From Teredinibacter waterburyi (GTDB lineage: Bacteria; Pseudomonadota; Gammaproteobacteria; Pseudomonadales; Cellvibrionaceae): a stretch of DNA of 64,000 nucleotides. Below the pieces are notes generated by a model. The model was not told the DNA's origin. It was given only the letters and a program-made list of their open reading frames with translations, and made no database searches. Below, piece after piece: positions 1 through 8,744 of this stretch (within the stretch, counting starts at the first letter, position 1; every line of letters starts with the position of its first letter). Made by a program: the position numbers and the translations under genes. The stretch is taken from assembly GCF_001922985.1 (NCBI RefSeq), contig NZ_MRUH01000167.1, forward strand, positions 1 through 64,000. The letters are read 5' to 3'.

Positions 1-3000
1 AGAGCTGTTGCCGCTCATTCGGCGCGATTATCGAAAGCTCGCTCAACAACTGATCGGGATTAGCCGCAATGCTGCTCAGCAATTCGATATAGTTGGCCGC
101 CATACGCTCCATGCTACTGCGCTCAAATAGATCTGTAGCATATTCTAGCGTACCGCTAATTTTATCGTCGTCTTCCAACACCGATAGCGTTATATCAAAT
201 TTTGAACCGCCCTGATGCATTGCTAGCGGCGTTACCGCCAAATCACCAAGCTTCCATGCCGACTTTGTCGCGTTTCGATGAATAAAAAAATGCTGAAAAA
301 AGGGTGATACGCCTTGTATGCGGTCCGGATTGATTTCACTCACTATTTTTTCGAAGGGTAACTCGTCGTGGCTAAATGCCTCAATAGTCGTGGCGCGTAC
401 CTGCGCTAAATACTCACGAAAGGTCAAGGCGGGGTTACACTGACTACGCACGACCAAGTTATTAATGAACAGGCCAATCATTCCCTCGGTTTCGGTACGA
501 TAGCGACGCCCAGTCGGCGTGCCCACTAAAATATCCTGTTGGCCACTATAGCGGTAGAGCAAGCACTGCCAAGCGGCGATTAACACCATAAAATGGGTAG
601 CAGATTCAAGCTTAGATAGATGTGACAAGCCTAACCGAACCGATTCGGGCAAGGTGAGCTGCACCTGCGCACCGCGCAAGCTTGCTCTACTCGGGCGGTG
701 GAAATCCGTTGGTAAAAGAGACGGGCCCGGTGGATTAGCTAATTGGCTTTGCCAGTAACTAATGTGCTGCTGAGCGGCAGCATCTACTCGGCACTGTTCC
801 CATACCGCGTAATCAACGAATTGAAACTCGGGTTCAGGCAAGAACTCTTCCGGCTGGTTATTAAGATAATGCCGATACCAACCGTTTAGCTCGTTGAAAA
901 ATACGCCGGATGACCAGATATTGTCGTAAATAATATGATTGAACACAAAACAAAGAATAAATTCTGAGGTATCTAATTTTATCAGTTTTGCATCAAACAA
1001 CGGGCCGATTGCGAGATTGTGAGGGCTCTGAACCATATCTTGCACGGCGCGCATAGCTTCCCATTCACGCCCTGATTTATCATTCGACGTTAAATCTAAC
1101 AGCGGCAGGTTGAACGATTTAAATTTTTGTATCTGCTGCCAAGGGCCATTAACATCAGATGGAAAGATCGTCCTTAGCGTTTCGTGACGTTCAACGATTT
1201 TATTCACCGCTAAAGTTAACGCCGCAATATCAACCACACCGTTCACTTTAATCGTATTAGAGATATTATAGGTTGAACTAGCGTCATGCAGTTGATCAAC
1301 TAGCCACATCCGCTTTTGTGCAAAACTTAACGGTATCCGGTCGCCGCGCTTCGCCTTTTGCAATTTACCCTGCTCTGGAGTCTGAATTGATTCAGTCGTC
1401 TCATCTAAAACAGCCGCTAGGGATTTAAAATCGGTTGCGGAGAATATATCCCGCATAAATATCGTTTTATTGAGTTGATTGTTAAGTCGCGAGACGAGCT
1501 GCGTCGCGGTCAAGGAATCACCACCAATCTCAAAGAAGTTCTGGTTTATACCTATGTCGTCGCGCTGTAGTAAGACTGAGCAGATCTCGACAACCAGTTT
1601 TTCTGTCGCCGTGCTGGGCGCTATCGGCGCCTCGCTTACAAGCTCATTCGCTGCACTAGGTTGCGGTAGCGCTTTTCGATCTACTTTGCGATTAGGCGTT
1701 TTTGGAAGTTCATCGAGTTCGACGAACATGGTAGGGATCATGTAGTAGGGTAAAATGCCATTTAAAAATTCACGCAAACTGCGCACACTTACGCCCTTGT
1801 GGCATAGCGCTTTCGTTAACACAATATAGGCGGCCAGCTGAGTGCCCGCGCCTACATCTACAGCAGTAACAACTACCTCATCAATTGACGGGTGCTGCTG
1901 AAGCGCGGACTCGACTTCCCCCGTCTCGACCCGAAAGCCGCGAATTTTAACTTGAAAATCTTTACGGCCGCGGTGGACTAATAAGCCATCAGAATTCTCT
2001 ACTGCCAGGTCACCCATACGATAAATTCGGACTGCAGAATCATTTTCATCCACAGAAAACACGCTGTTAGTTGCTTCTGGATTATTCCAATAGCCCAAGG
2101 CGATATAGCGGCTCTTAACAGCGATTTCACCTATGTCACCCGTTTCGACTACCGCGCCATTCTCATCGAGCAGCAAAATTTCAACGCCTTCGATAGGGTA
2201 GCCGATAGGAACAACATCTGATGTGATTTCGGTTTCGGCTGTGATAGGAAAATAACGAATGGTTCCAGTTTCTGTAGAGCCAAGTCCGGTGTAGAAACTT
2301 ACCTTAGACGAAAAAACTTTTTTCGCTGCGTCGACATCACTGGTCAATACTTTTTCACCACCAAAAATTACCAGCCGTACCGAAAACTTTTGTGATGACT
2401 GCGAATAGGACGCCGAAAACTGCCGAAATACGGAAGCAACAGAATGGTAGATAGAGATATTATTGCTGACTAACCAGTCAGCCAATTCATCTAATCCATC
2501 TTCGCGGATGTTATAAGGGTAGAGTCCGGCACCATTTAAGAGTGCACCGAAAATACAATACACAGAACCCATAACACTGCACGAATAAAACAGGCTCATA
2601 CGATCATCGGGGGTAACGCACTGCAAATTCGTACGGCGCATACAACCGTGTAAAAGGTTGCGGTTATTTTGCATTACACCTTTGGGGCGGCCAGTTGAGC
2701 CTGAGGTATAAATAACGTAAGCGAGCGCGTCGGCGGACACATCAAGGTCACAGTTTTCGACTATGCCAACCGATTCGAGCTGATCAACATCAATAATGGG
2801 TACAGCGTTCGACGTAAGCTTGGCAATATAATCTTTGTGGCTGTGTTGGCCAATAATCGCGCCGGCATCACTATCGCTAAGAATAAACGCGTTTCTGTCA
2901 TCCGGGAATTCCGGATCGACGGGAACATAGGCATGACCGCACTTAAGTACGGCTAATATAGCAGCGATATTTTCGATACCTTTGTCCATAAATACGGCGA

Positions 3001-3202
3001 TGCGTGTAGGCACTGCCGCTGGGCATACCGCTAATAAGGCATGAGCATAATGATTGGCTAAACTATTGAGCTTTGCGTAGCTAAATTGTTGCCCTGCATA
3101 ATCGATTGCAATCCTCTCAGGGTAACGCTGCACTTGCAGTTCAAACCTTCTCGCGACAGACCCCTCAACATCGATATCACAGAAAGACTTTGGCGCCTTC
3201 AT
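1..3202 (-). CDS. Nonribosomal peptide synthetase, A-PCP-C module (3' end beyond window)
   Basis: Partial gene; at least 1067 residues are encoded before the left window edge. The protein begins directly with an adenylation domain: core A3 motif YTSGSTGRPKG near residues 165-175, GSTET, YRMGDLA, and NRKVDR closing the domain. A peptidyl carrier domain follows with FFEIGGDSL, the phosphopantetheine serine being about residue 563. A condensation domain comes next (about 600 onward), with PLSFAQKRMW at its start. Its HHxxxDG motif reads NHIIYDN (755-761), so the catalytic second His and the Asp are kept but the first His and the Gly are not. The usual Asp of the A4 pocket (FDxS) is Met, near residue 211, which argues against a normal alpha-amino acid substrate. 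The ATG overlaps the stop of the upstream methyltransferase as ATGA, so the two are probably translated together. No C domain precedes A, so this looks like a loading module. The substrate and any downstream modules cannot be seen. Confidence 0.9.
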   Translation of the reverse strand, partial: MKAPKSFCDIDVEGSVARRFELQVQRYPERIAIDYAGQQFSYAKLNSLANHYAHALLAVCPAAVPTRIAVFMDKGIENIAAILAVLKCGHAYVPVDPEFPDDRNAFILSDSDAGAIIGQHSHKDYIAKLTSNAVPIIDVDQLESVGIVENCDLDVSADALAYVIYTSGSTGRPKGVMQNNRNLLHGCMRRTNLQCVTPDDRMSLFYSCSVMGSVYCIFGALLNGAGLYPYNIREDGLDELADWLVSNNISIYHSVASVFRQFSASYSQSSQKFSVRLVIFGGEKVLTSDVDAAKKVFSSKVSFYTGLGSTETGTIRYFPITAETEITSDVVPIGYPIEGVEILLLDENGAVVETGDIGEIAVKSRYIALGYWNNPEATNSVFSVDENDSAVRIYRMGDLAVENSDGLLVHRGRKDFQVKIRGFRVETGEVESALQQHPSIDEVVVTAVDVGAGTQLAAYIVLTKALCHKGVSVRSLREFLNGILPYYMIPTMFVELDELPKTPNRKVDRKALPQPSAANELVSEAPIAPSTATEKLVVEICSVLLQRDDIGINQNFFEIGGDSLTATQLVSRLNNQLNKTIFMRDIFSATDFKSLAAVLDETTESIQTPEQGKLQKAKRGDRIPLSFAQKRMWLVDQLHDASSTYNISNTIKVNGVVDIAALTLAVNKIVERHETLRTIFPSDVNGPWQQIQKFKSFNLPLLDLTSNDKSGREWEAMRAVQDMVQSPHNLAIGPLFDAKLIKLDTSEFILCFVFNHIIYDNIWSSGVFFNELNGWYRHYLNNQPEEFLPEPEFQFVDYAVWEQCRVDAAAQQHISYWQSQLANPPGPSLLPTDFHRPSRASLRGAQVQLTLPESVRLGLSHLSKLESATHFMVLIAAWQCLLYRYSGQQDILVGTPTGRRYRTETEGMIGLFINNLVVRSQCNPALTFREYLAQVRATTIEAFSHDELPFEKIVSEINPDRIQGVSPFFQHFFIHRNATKSAWKLGDLAVTPLAMHQGGSKFDITLSVLEDDDKISGTLEYATDLFERSSMERMAANYIELLSSIAANPDQLLSELSIIAPNERQQL

Positions 3203-4053
3203 AGCCACTCCGTTGGGCTATAGATTGTTCCAAATTTTCGCACCCACTCGCGGGATTTAGTTGAAAAGGGACCGCGCCCCCAATATTGGTTTGCCCAACC
3301 CGCACCGCGATTGACACGTGCGTCGTTATGTATTTCTTCTACGAGATAGTTAAGCGGGAAGAGCTTTAGTTTTTTGGTGTACTTAATTCTCATATCGGTA
3401 TCCATACCATTTATAAACAGTACGCTACTAGGCGACAATAAATTACACAAATTTGAGAACGCATTCACCGCGAGATCAGCGGGTAAATGGAATAATACAT
3501 TCTGCGCAAACACTAAATCACAATTTCCGATAGACGACATTGATTCTGCATCCAGCATATCACCTACATCAAAACTTACCGGCGCTCGATAGCATTGCTT
3601 TACTTCAAGACCACCATCAACCCGATCGAATACACTTTCGATGAACTCATTATTAATAAAATCTCCCTCATCAACTTCTTCTTGCGTATAACGACCTGTT
3701 TTTGCCTGCTCAACAACTTCTTTGACAATATCGTAAGCTTGAATATTAAATTCTAGCTTAGGGAAATGGCTGCGCAAGGTATAGGCGAGCGAAAAAGGTT
3801 CAGCGCCGGTACAACAGGCAAATACGGCGATTCTTAAAGGCCCGCGCGTACTCAAGCCGTCGGCATCAATAAATCGAGGAATAACTTTTTCGATAAGTGC
3901 TTGGTACTGATGCGGAAAGCGATTGAACTGTGTATACACCTTGTTTTGCCGCGGCTGAGTTTTTAGCGTGTACCAAAACTTGATCGGTCGCACGAGCTCT
4001 CGAATAGCATTTTTAAAACTTGTGATTGGCGTCGACGCCATAGATGTATTCAT
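3199..4053 (-). CDS. CheR-type SAM-dependent methyltransferase
   Basis: A 284-residue soluble protein. Motif I is ACCTGAEPFSLA at residues 79-90, matching the CheR pattern C-S-T-GEEPYS-A. It is followed by an acidic post-I motif (AYDI, 106-109), a GDML segment and DLVFAQNVLFHL (179-190), which corresponds to the D-I-FCRNVL-Y motif of CheR methyltransferases. CheR enzymes methylate glutamates on chemoreceptors, but no chemotaxis gene is nearby, and the protein sits between a Wzz-like gene and an NRPS. I infer that it methylates an intermediate or product of this locus, or a carrier-bound acyl group. Its TGA overlaps the NRPS ATG by four bases. It lies 110 bp downstream of the Wzz-like gene and is probably in the same transcript. 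The fold assignment is firm; the substrate is unknown. Confidence 0.75.
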   Translation of the reverse strand: MNTSMASTPITSFKNAIRELVRPIKFWYTLKTQPRQNKVYTQFNRFPHQYQALIEKVIPRFIDADGLSTRGPLRIAVFACCTGAEPFSLAYTLRSHFPKLEFNIQAYDIVKEVVEQAKTGRYTQEEVDEGDFINNEFIESVFDRVDGGLEVKQCYRAPVSFDVGDMLDAESMSSIGNCDLVFAQNVLFHLPADLAVNAFSNLCNLLSPSSVLFINGMDTDMRIKYTKKLKLFPLNYLVEEIHNDARVNRGAGWANQYWGRGPFSTKSREWVRKFGTIYSPTEWL

Positions 4054-4163
4054 AATTATTATTACCTGCTTGTTTTATCTACTTGTTACACGCTTTGTTT
4101 TTGGAGCTCACCTGAAATTTGGCTTCGAAGTGTGAATGCCGGCGGTGAAAACTCCACGATCAA

Positions 4164-5714
4164 CTAGAAAATAAACACACCAAAACGCGCCAATAATTTT
4201 TCTGCGATTTGATCGATCGGCATATACAAAAAGTGTAACGACAGAGCCACTATCAAGAACGCAATAGCAGCGGCAACGAACGACATTCTCATTCGACGCT
4301 TACTACCGCTGTTTTCCGCTTCGGTGATAACGAATGGAATTTCTATCATGTGATAGTTTTTGGCCACCTTCTTGATAGAGCTTAAACTCCTAAAGGTACG
4401 ATCAAAGTGACCAAGTAGTAAAGCAATGCCAAACGGAAAACCCAAAGACAGTACCGAGCCGGCAATCATTAACTTCAACCGATTTGGCGCCGCCGGCACT
4501 CGTGGTAAAATCGGCGGCTCAAGTATGGAGAACTTCTCGGCTTGCATGCCCTGCTCCAAACTTTCCGCCATGGATGCTTCCATAATTTTTCCGGTTAACG
4601 AATTATATTGGCCCAGCTTCGCTTGGTAGTCTCGATTGAGATCAATTAAACCACGCTCCACCAGCGGTATATTCAAAATCCTACGCTCCAAATCGGAGAT
4701 ATTTTCTTCAGTATCTACTCGATCTTGATTGTAGGTGTCGATCTCGGACTCAATAAGTTTTATCTTACTTCGGACAGCCATCTCGGAGGCACTGCCAGAA
4801 TTCGCTCCGGCAACATTGTTAAGCAGATTCTCTTCAAGCAGGGTTATTTGCTCTTTAAGAATAATAAGGTCGGGGTAATCCGGCTTATACATAAGCGAAA
4901 GTTCGCGGTAGCGCGCACGCATAGCCTCTAAATTTTCTGGGTCTGACTTTGCAGATAAGACTAACTGCGATCGCAACAATTCTATTTGTTCTTGGGCAGA
5001 GCGTATATTGCGGTTGATTTGATCGAGCCTATCCCGCGCTCGCTCGCGCATATCGCTATACAACTCTAGGTGCTCAGGTAACGCGTCTTTATTTTGCTGC
5101 TTGAAGTTGGCTACGCCTTCTTCGGTTTTATCGAGATCCGCCTTCACTTTGGCGGCTTCCGCTCGGAAAAAAGCGGTCGTTTCAGACGCACGCTCGGTTC
5201 TAACCTTGATGTTTTCACTCATGAATAAGGTGACAAGGTCGCTCGCCATGGCGTGCGCTATAGCGGGGTTACGCGAACTGAAGCCCACATTAAAGGCGAT
5301 GATCGATATTTCTCGACCAACTCGCGACTGCTTCACATCGATATTGATTGAACGGCGTACACTCGAAACAACTTGGCCGACCTGAATTGGCGAGCTTTCA
5401 TCTAAATTGAAATATTTGTATTTACGAATGACAGAAAGCAACTGATCGCGGGTCATTACCCTCTGCTTAATAATGTCAATTTGCTCATTGACTGCGGTGG
5501 TTACGGTAGTTTGTACGAGTTGTTCGGGGATTTTTTGCGTCTCAACCATAACCGTTCCTTCAGACAGGAACACGGGGGGGAGTGAGGCAACTATGATGAC
5601 CGAGACTATAAGTAACGGCAGCCCAGTAACTAGGATGTACCACTTATAGCGCAAAATCGCGTGAAGATAATTGGGTGCAATACTTGCCCCTGCTTGCTGG
5701 TCTTCGGTATACAC
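4164..5714 (-). CDS. Wzz/GumC-type polysaccharide chain-length determinant
   Basis: A 516-residue inner-membrane polysaccharide co-polymerase. A transmembrane segment lies at about 29-50, followed by a Wzz-like periplasmic region with long coiled coil (about 170-400). The Pro-rich stretch LEPPILPRVPAAPNR precedes a second membrane segment (about 424-446), and a third lies near the C terminus (about 479-501). There is no Walker A motif or tyrosine cluster after it, so this is the kinase-less form seen in exosortase-associated loci. Such proteins set polymer length together with Wzy and connect to the Wza channel. Start is GTG with AAGGA upstream. A terminator-like hairpin at 5799-5824 separates it from the small protein upstream, so it may have partly independent expression. 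Confidence 0.85.
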   Translation of the reverse strand: MYTEDQQAGASIAPNYLHAILRYKWYILVTGLPLLIVSVIIVASLPPVFLSEGTVMVETQKIPEQLVQTTVTTAVNEQIDIIKQRVMTRDQLLSVIRKYKYFNLDESSPIQVGQVVSSVRRSINIDVKQSRVGREISIIAFNVGFSSRNPAIAHAMASDLVTLFMSENIKVRTERASETTAFFRAEAAKVKADLDKTEEGVANFKQQNKDALPEHLELYSDMRERARDRLDQINRNIRSAQEQIELLRSQLVLSAKSDPENLEAMRARYRELSLMYKPDYPDLIILKEQITLLEENLLNNVAGANSGSASEMAVRSKIKLIESEIDTYNQDRVDTEENISDLERRILNIPLVERGLIDLNRDYQAKLGQYNSLTGKIMEASMAESLEQGMQAEKFSILEPPILPRVPAAPNRLKLMIAGSVLSLGFPFGIALLLGHFDRTFRSLSSIKKVAKNYHMIEIPFVITEAENSGSKRRMRMSFVAAAIAFLIVALSLHFLYMPIDQIAEKLLARFGVFIF

Positions 5715-5796
5715 AGAAAATCCTTAAGTTAGAATTTAATCACTAAAGTTTAGTGATTACAGACAGTTGTAGATATGTAGAACCGAAAGAGTACAA

Positions 5797-5824
5797 CAAA
5801 AAAAGGGGCTCTACGCCCCTTTTT
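5797..5824 (-). terminator. Rho-independent terminator
   Basis: Stem of AAAAGGGGC with its complement around a five-base loop, with T-rich sequence on both sides. It lies just 3' of the 63-residue gene on the minus strand and 5' of the Wzz-like gene, so it may limit read-through from a strongly expressed small gene into the rest of the locus. Confidence 0.7.
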
Positions 5825-5879
5825 ACTTCTTTACAGGCTATCTTTTCTACATAGCTGCAATCCGTCCTTTAACGGTCTC

Positions 5880-6071
5880 TTAATTTTGTTTCGGTTTACG
5901 GTAGCCGAAGATAATAAGAGCAGTACCAAATGCTACTGCCATAACCGGAAGAGGGATTCCCAAGCTTCCCTGCTCGCCCGTGCTGGCCACGTCACCAAAG
6001 ATGACGGCGTAGGCACTTACTGAAAGCGCAACACAGACTGCAGCAATCAATAGTTGCTTAATATACTTCAC
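5880..6071 (-). CDS. Small exported protein with exosortase-type C-terminal tail
   Basis: A 63-residue protein with a GTG start and GGGAG about nine bases upstream. Residues 1-23 form a signal peptide (Lys, hydrophobic run, SAYA). About 13 residues of spacer follow. The tail has the three parts of exosortase targets: a short IPLP motif, one hydrophobic helix (VMAVAFGTALIIFGY) and a basic end (RKPKQN). The mature protein would be almost nothing but spacer plus sorting tail. It lies inside the exosortase locus between the TPR lipoprotein and the Wzz-like gene, with its own terminator. I infer that it is a dedicated exosortase substrate or structural peptide. It could instead be a small bitopic membrane protein of the polysaccharide machinery. 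I do not recognise a named family. Confidence 0.6.
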   Translation of the reverse strand: MKYIKQLLIAAVCVALSVSAYAVIFGDVASTGEQGSLGIPLPVMAVAFGTALIIFGYRKPKQN

Positions 6072-6324
6072 GATAGATCTCCCAAATAACTTTTAATGGC
6101 TGGTTTAAAAAGCTCAAACACAGCTGGCTGCTAGTTACTATCCAATAAGCATGCCAAGTATCTGGGATAGGGTTCTTACAGGTACTATTGCACCACAAAC
6201 AAGGCTAATCGCGCCATCCATCTGTAAATTTACGCCAACTGTCCGATTGGGAAATTACGGCCAATTTAGCCAAAGCTATAAATGTAAAAAAAACCGACTG
6301 AGTTGCCGCCTCTCGACATAGCCC

Positions 6325-8694
6325 TTAAAGCGTATCCAACAGCGCTTTGGCGTCGGGTAACCAGCGCTCATCACCACTCGCATTTTTTAGCGCTGCCGTT
6401 AATTCGATGCTCGCACTCACCTTGTCACCCTTTAGTACGTAAGCGTGGCCGAGGTGGTACCGCACCTCACCAACGCTAGGTAAGCCCGCTGCCGCGCGCT
6501 TTAACAAATAGATCGCCTCGTCAAGCTTGCCCTGTAATGTATATATTCTGCCAAGGGTATCTTGGAACTGTGGCATTTGCGATTGCCTGAAACGATCCGC
6601 TACGGTTTCTGCACGAGCTAGCGACTCTGCGGAACCGTCCTGCAATAGCAGTGAAGCTAAGTTATTTGCGGCTACATCGTGACCGGGTGCACTTACCAAT
6701 ATTTGGCTATAGATTTGCTTTGCTGCCTCTAGGTTTTTATTCCGCTGCTGAATATTCGCCGCGTACATTAGCAGAACACTATTCTTCGGAAAGGTCTGCA
6801 AGGCACGATTCACAGCAGCTTCCGCATCTTCATTACGTTCGGACCTTAGTAATAATTGAATCAATGAAGTATGGGCTTCAAGCATCTTAGGATTTAATGC
6901 AAGCACAGCCTCAAAACTTCGCTCCGCGTTTTCGTATTCGCTAACGTAGATATATAAGTTCGCGAGTAACAAGTGGCCAAAATAGTGTTTCTCATCCTTG
7001 GCAATTATGCGTCGAATCAACGCCTCGGCCTCGCCTCTACGCCCCGCTTCTAAATACGCGTTCACCAACATGCCAGTGGCCTGCACTGAATCTGGCGCTA
7101 AGGTTTGTAAGTGCTCAAGCTGTTTAATCGCCGCTGCTACGTCATTTTTTCCAAAAAATATACGGCTGCGCAACTGTGCGATCATCGGAGAATCTCCAGC
7201 TAATGACCGCAAAGCCTCGGTCGCCTCTTCCGCAGCAGGCCAATCTTCTTGGGCAACATTCAGCTTTGCGTAAAGGGTTACCACTTCTTCATTGTTAGAA
7301 TTATTCCGGTACAGCGGGCTAATTAATTCCTCCGCCTGCTGGTACTGTTTTCTCTCTAGTAGGTAGTTTGCGTAAACTAATTTATATTGAGGATTGCCAT
7401 CTGAGGCCTTCACTGCTCGAGCGTAGTTTTCATTCGCTAGCTCCCACTGCTGTTCACTTTCGTGAGCCTTTGCCAGCGTCATCAACAACTCTGTTGATTT
7501 TGGGGCATTGCGTAAATAGGTACGCAACTCTCGAATTGCAGATTCAGCTTTACCCTGAGAAATCCAAATATACGACCGTATTGAGATAGCGCTGATATTT
7601 TGCGGGTCGCGTTCGATAACCTCATCCACCATGGTCAGCGCTTCATCATGATTGCTGGTAATCATCTCTAAACGAGCCAATCTATTCATAGCTTCCAATG
7701 CTACGTTTTCATTCTCACTCGCGGAAATCACCTTTCGTATTTCGGCTTTCGCGTCATTGACGTTGCGTTTTTTAATATAGATATCCGCCAGCGCAAAATG
7801 TAGCTTCGTCATAGTCGGGTACTTTACGAGATAGCTGCGTACAGCTTGCTCGGCAGCATCAACACCCTGAACCGCATTCACAAGCTCGATGGCTCGAAAT
7901 AAATAGTCGACATTTTTGCGGCTTGCGGCGATCCCCTCAAACAATTCTACCGCGCTGTCGAACTGGCCCATTTTTAAATAGCCACGCGCAAGCGCATCAG
8001 GCAGCGCCGTATTGTTCGGGTGTAGTGTCATTAGCTGCTGGTAGACAGGGATAGACCCAGAAAAATTATTAGTTAGGGCGTAGGCTCTCAGCTTTAAATA
8101 AAGCAGCACACTGTTAGTTGGATGCTGATCCAGTGCTGGCGCAAGCGCAGCCAATGCCGATTCGGCATCACCCCGGCCGACATGTTGGCTAGCAGTCAAA
8201 GCTGCAGCGTCAATATTGGCAGGGTCCGTTGCTAGAACTTCGTCAATAATATCTGCAGCCTTTGCGTAATTACCTACTTTAAATAATGCCGCTGCGCGCA
8301 CTATCTTCACATCCACTTGCTCTGGTGCGAGCTTCATCAAATAAGCACTATTTTCTACCGCCAGGTTAGTCCTGCCACTTCCTATGTACAGGTTAGTTAA
8401 ACTTATTCTTGCCTGAATATGGTCTGGGTCTAGCTCTAAAAGTTTGTTCAGGTTTTGTTCCATCGACTCCCAGTTTTTTTCTATCTCTAAAACGCGGGAT
8501 AAACCATACAGCGAGGGTATATGGGAGTCGTTTGTACGTAATGCATTGGTATACTCGATCTTTGCAGCATCAAATTTTTGTTGCGCAAAATAATCCTGGC
8601 CACTTTGATAGAATTTTGTGGTCTTTTGTTCTGCGCTATCACAACCGCCCAGCAACACAAGTATCGCCAAAATTAACACTCTAAAATCAATCAC
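6325..8694 (-). CDS. TPR-repeat lipoprotein, PrsT-like (exosortase/EPS system)
   Basis: A 789-residue protein with a lipoprotein signal ending LVLLGGC (Cys18), then almost continuous tetratricopeptide repeats to the C terminus; many units show the A-x-x-x-Y/F-x-x-x-L-x-x-x-P-x-N/D pattern. Large TPR lipoproteins of this type are a regular part of PEP-CTERM/exosortase exopolysaccharide loci (PrsT family, usually near 900 residues), where they are thought to act as scaffolds at the inner face of the outer membrane. Start is GTG with GAGGTG upstream. It begins 50 bp after the exosortase gene and is likely in its operon. No Asp after Cys+1 that would clearly decide localisation was evaluated beyond the visible CDS sequence (Asp at +2), which may favour inner-membrane retention. 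Confidence 0.8.
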   Translation of the reverse strand: MIDFRVLILAILVLLGGCDSAEQKTTKFYQSGQDYFAQQKFDAAKIEYTNALRTNDSHIPSLYGLSRVLEIEKNWESMEQNLNKLLELDPDHIQARISLTNLYIGSGRTNLAVENSAYLMKLAPEQVDVKIVRAAALFKVGNYAKAADIIDEVLATDPANIDAAALTASQHVGRGDAESALAALAPALDQHPTNSVLLYLKLRAYALTNNFSGSIPVYQQLMTLHPNNTALPDALARGYLKMGQFDSAVELFEGIAASRKNVDYLFRAIELVNAVQGVDAAEQAVRSYLVKYPTMTKLHFALADIYIKKRNVNDAKAEIRKVISASENENVALEAMNRLARLEMITSNHDEALTMVDEVIERDPQNISAISIRSYIWISQGKAESAIRELRTYLRNAPKSTELLMTLAKAHESEQQWELANENYARAVKASDGNPQYKLVYANYLLERKQYQQAEELISPLYRNNSNNEEVVTLYAKLNVAQEDWPAAEEATEALRSLAGDSPMIAQLRSRIFFGKNDVAAAIKQLEHLQTLAPDSVQATGMLVNAYLEAGRRGEAEALIRRIIAKDEKHYFGHLLLANLYIYVSEYENAERSFEAVLALNPKMLEAHTSLIQLLLRSERNEDAEAAVNRALQTFPKNSVLLMYAANIQQRNKNLEAAKQIYSQILVSAPGHDVAANNLASLLLQDGSAESLARAETVADRFRQSQMPQFQDTLGRIYTLQGKLDEAIYLLKRAAAGLPSVGEVRYHLGHAYVLKGDKVSASIELTAALKNASGDERWLPDAKALLDTL

Positions 8695-8744
8695 TGTTTT
8701 TCACCTCTAGCTACCAACAAGCAATCTGCCGCGGTAGATCATAT

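Noticed and set aside
6150-6166. Sigma54-like -24/-12 pattern before the small exosortase-type gene
   Set aside because: The -24 part fits (TGGCAT) but the essential GC of -12 reads GG, so no support.
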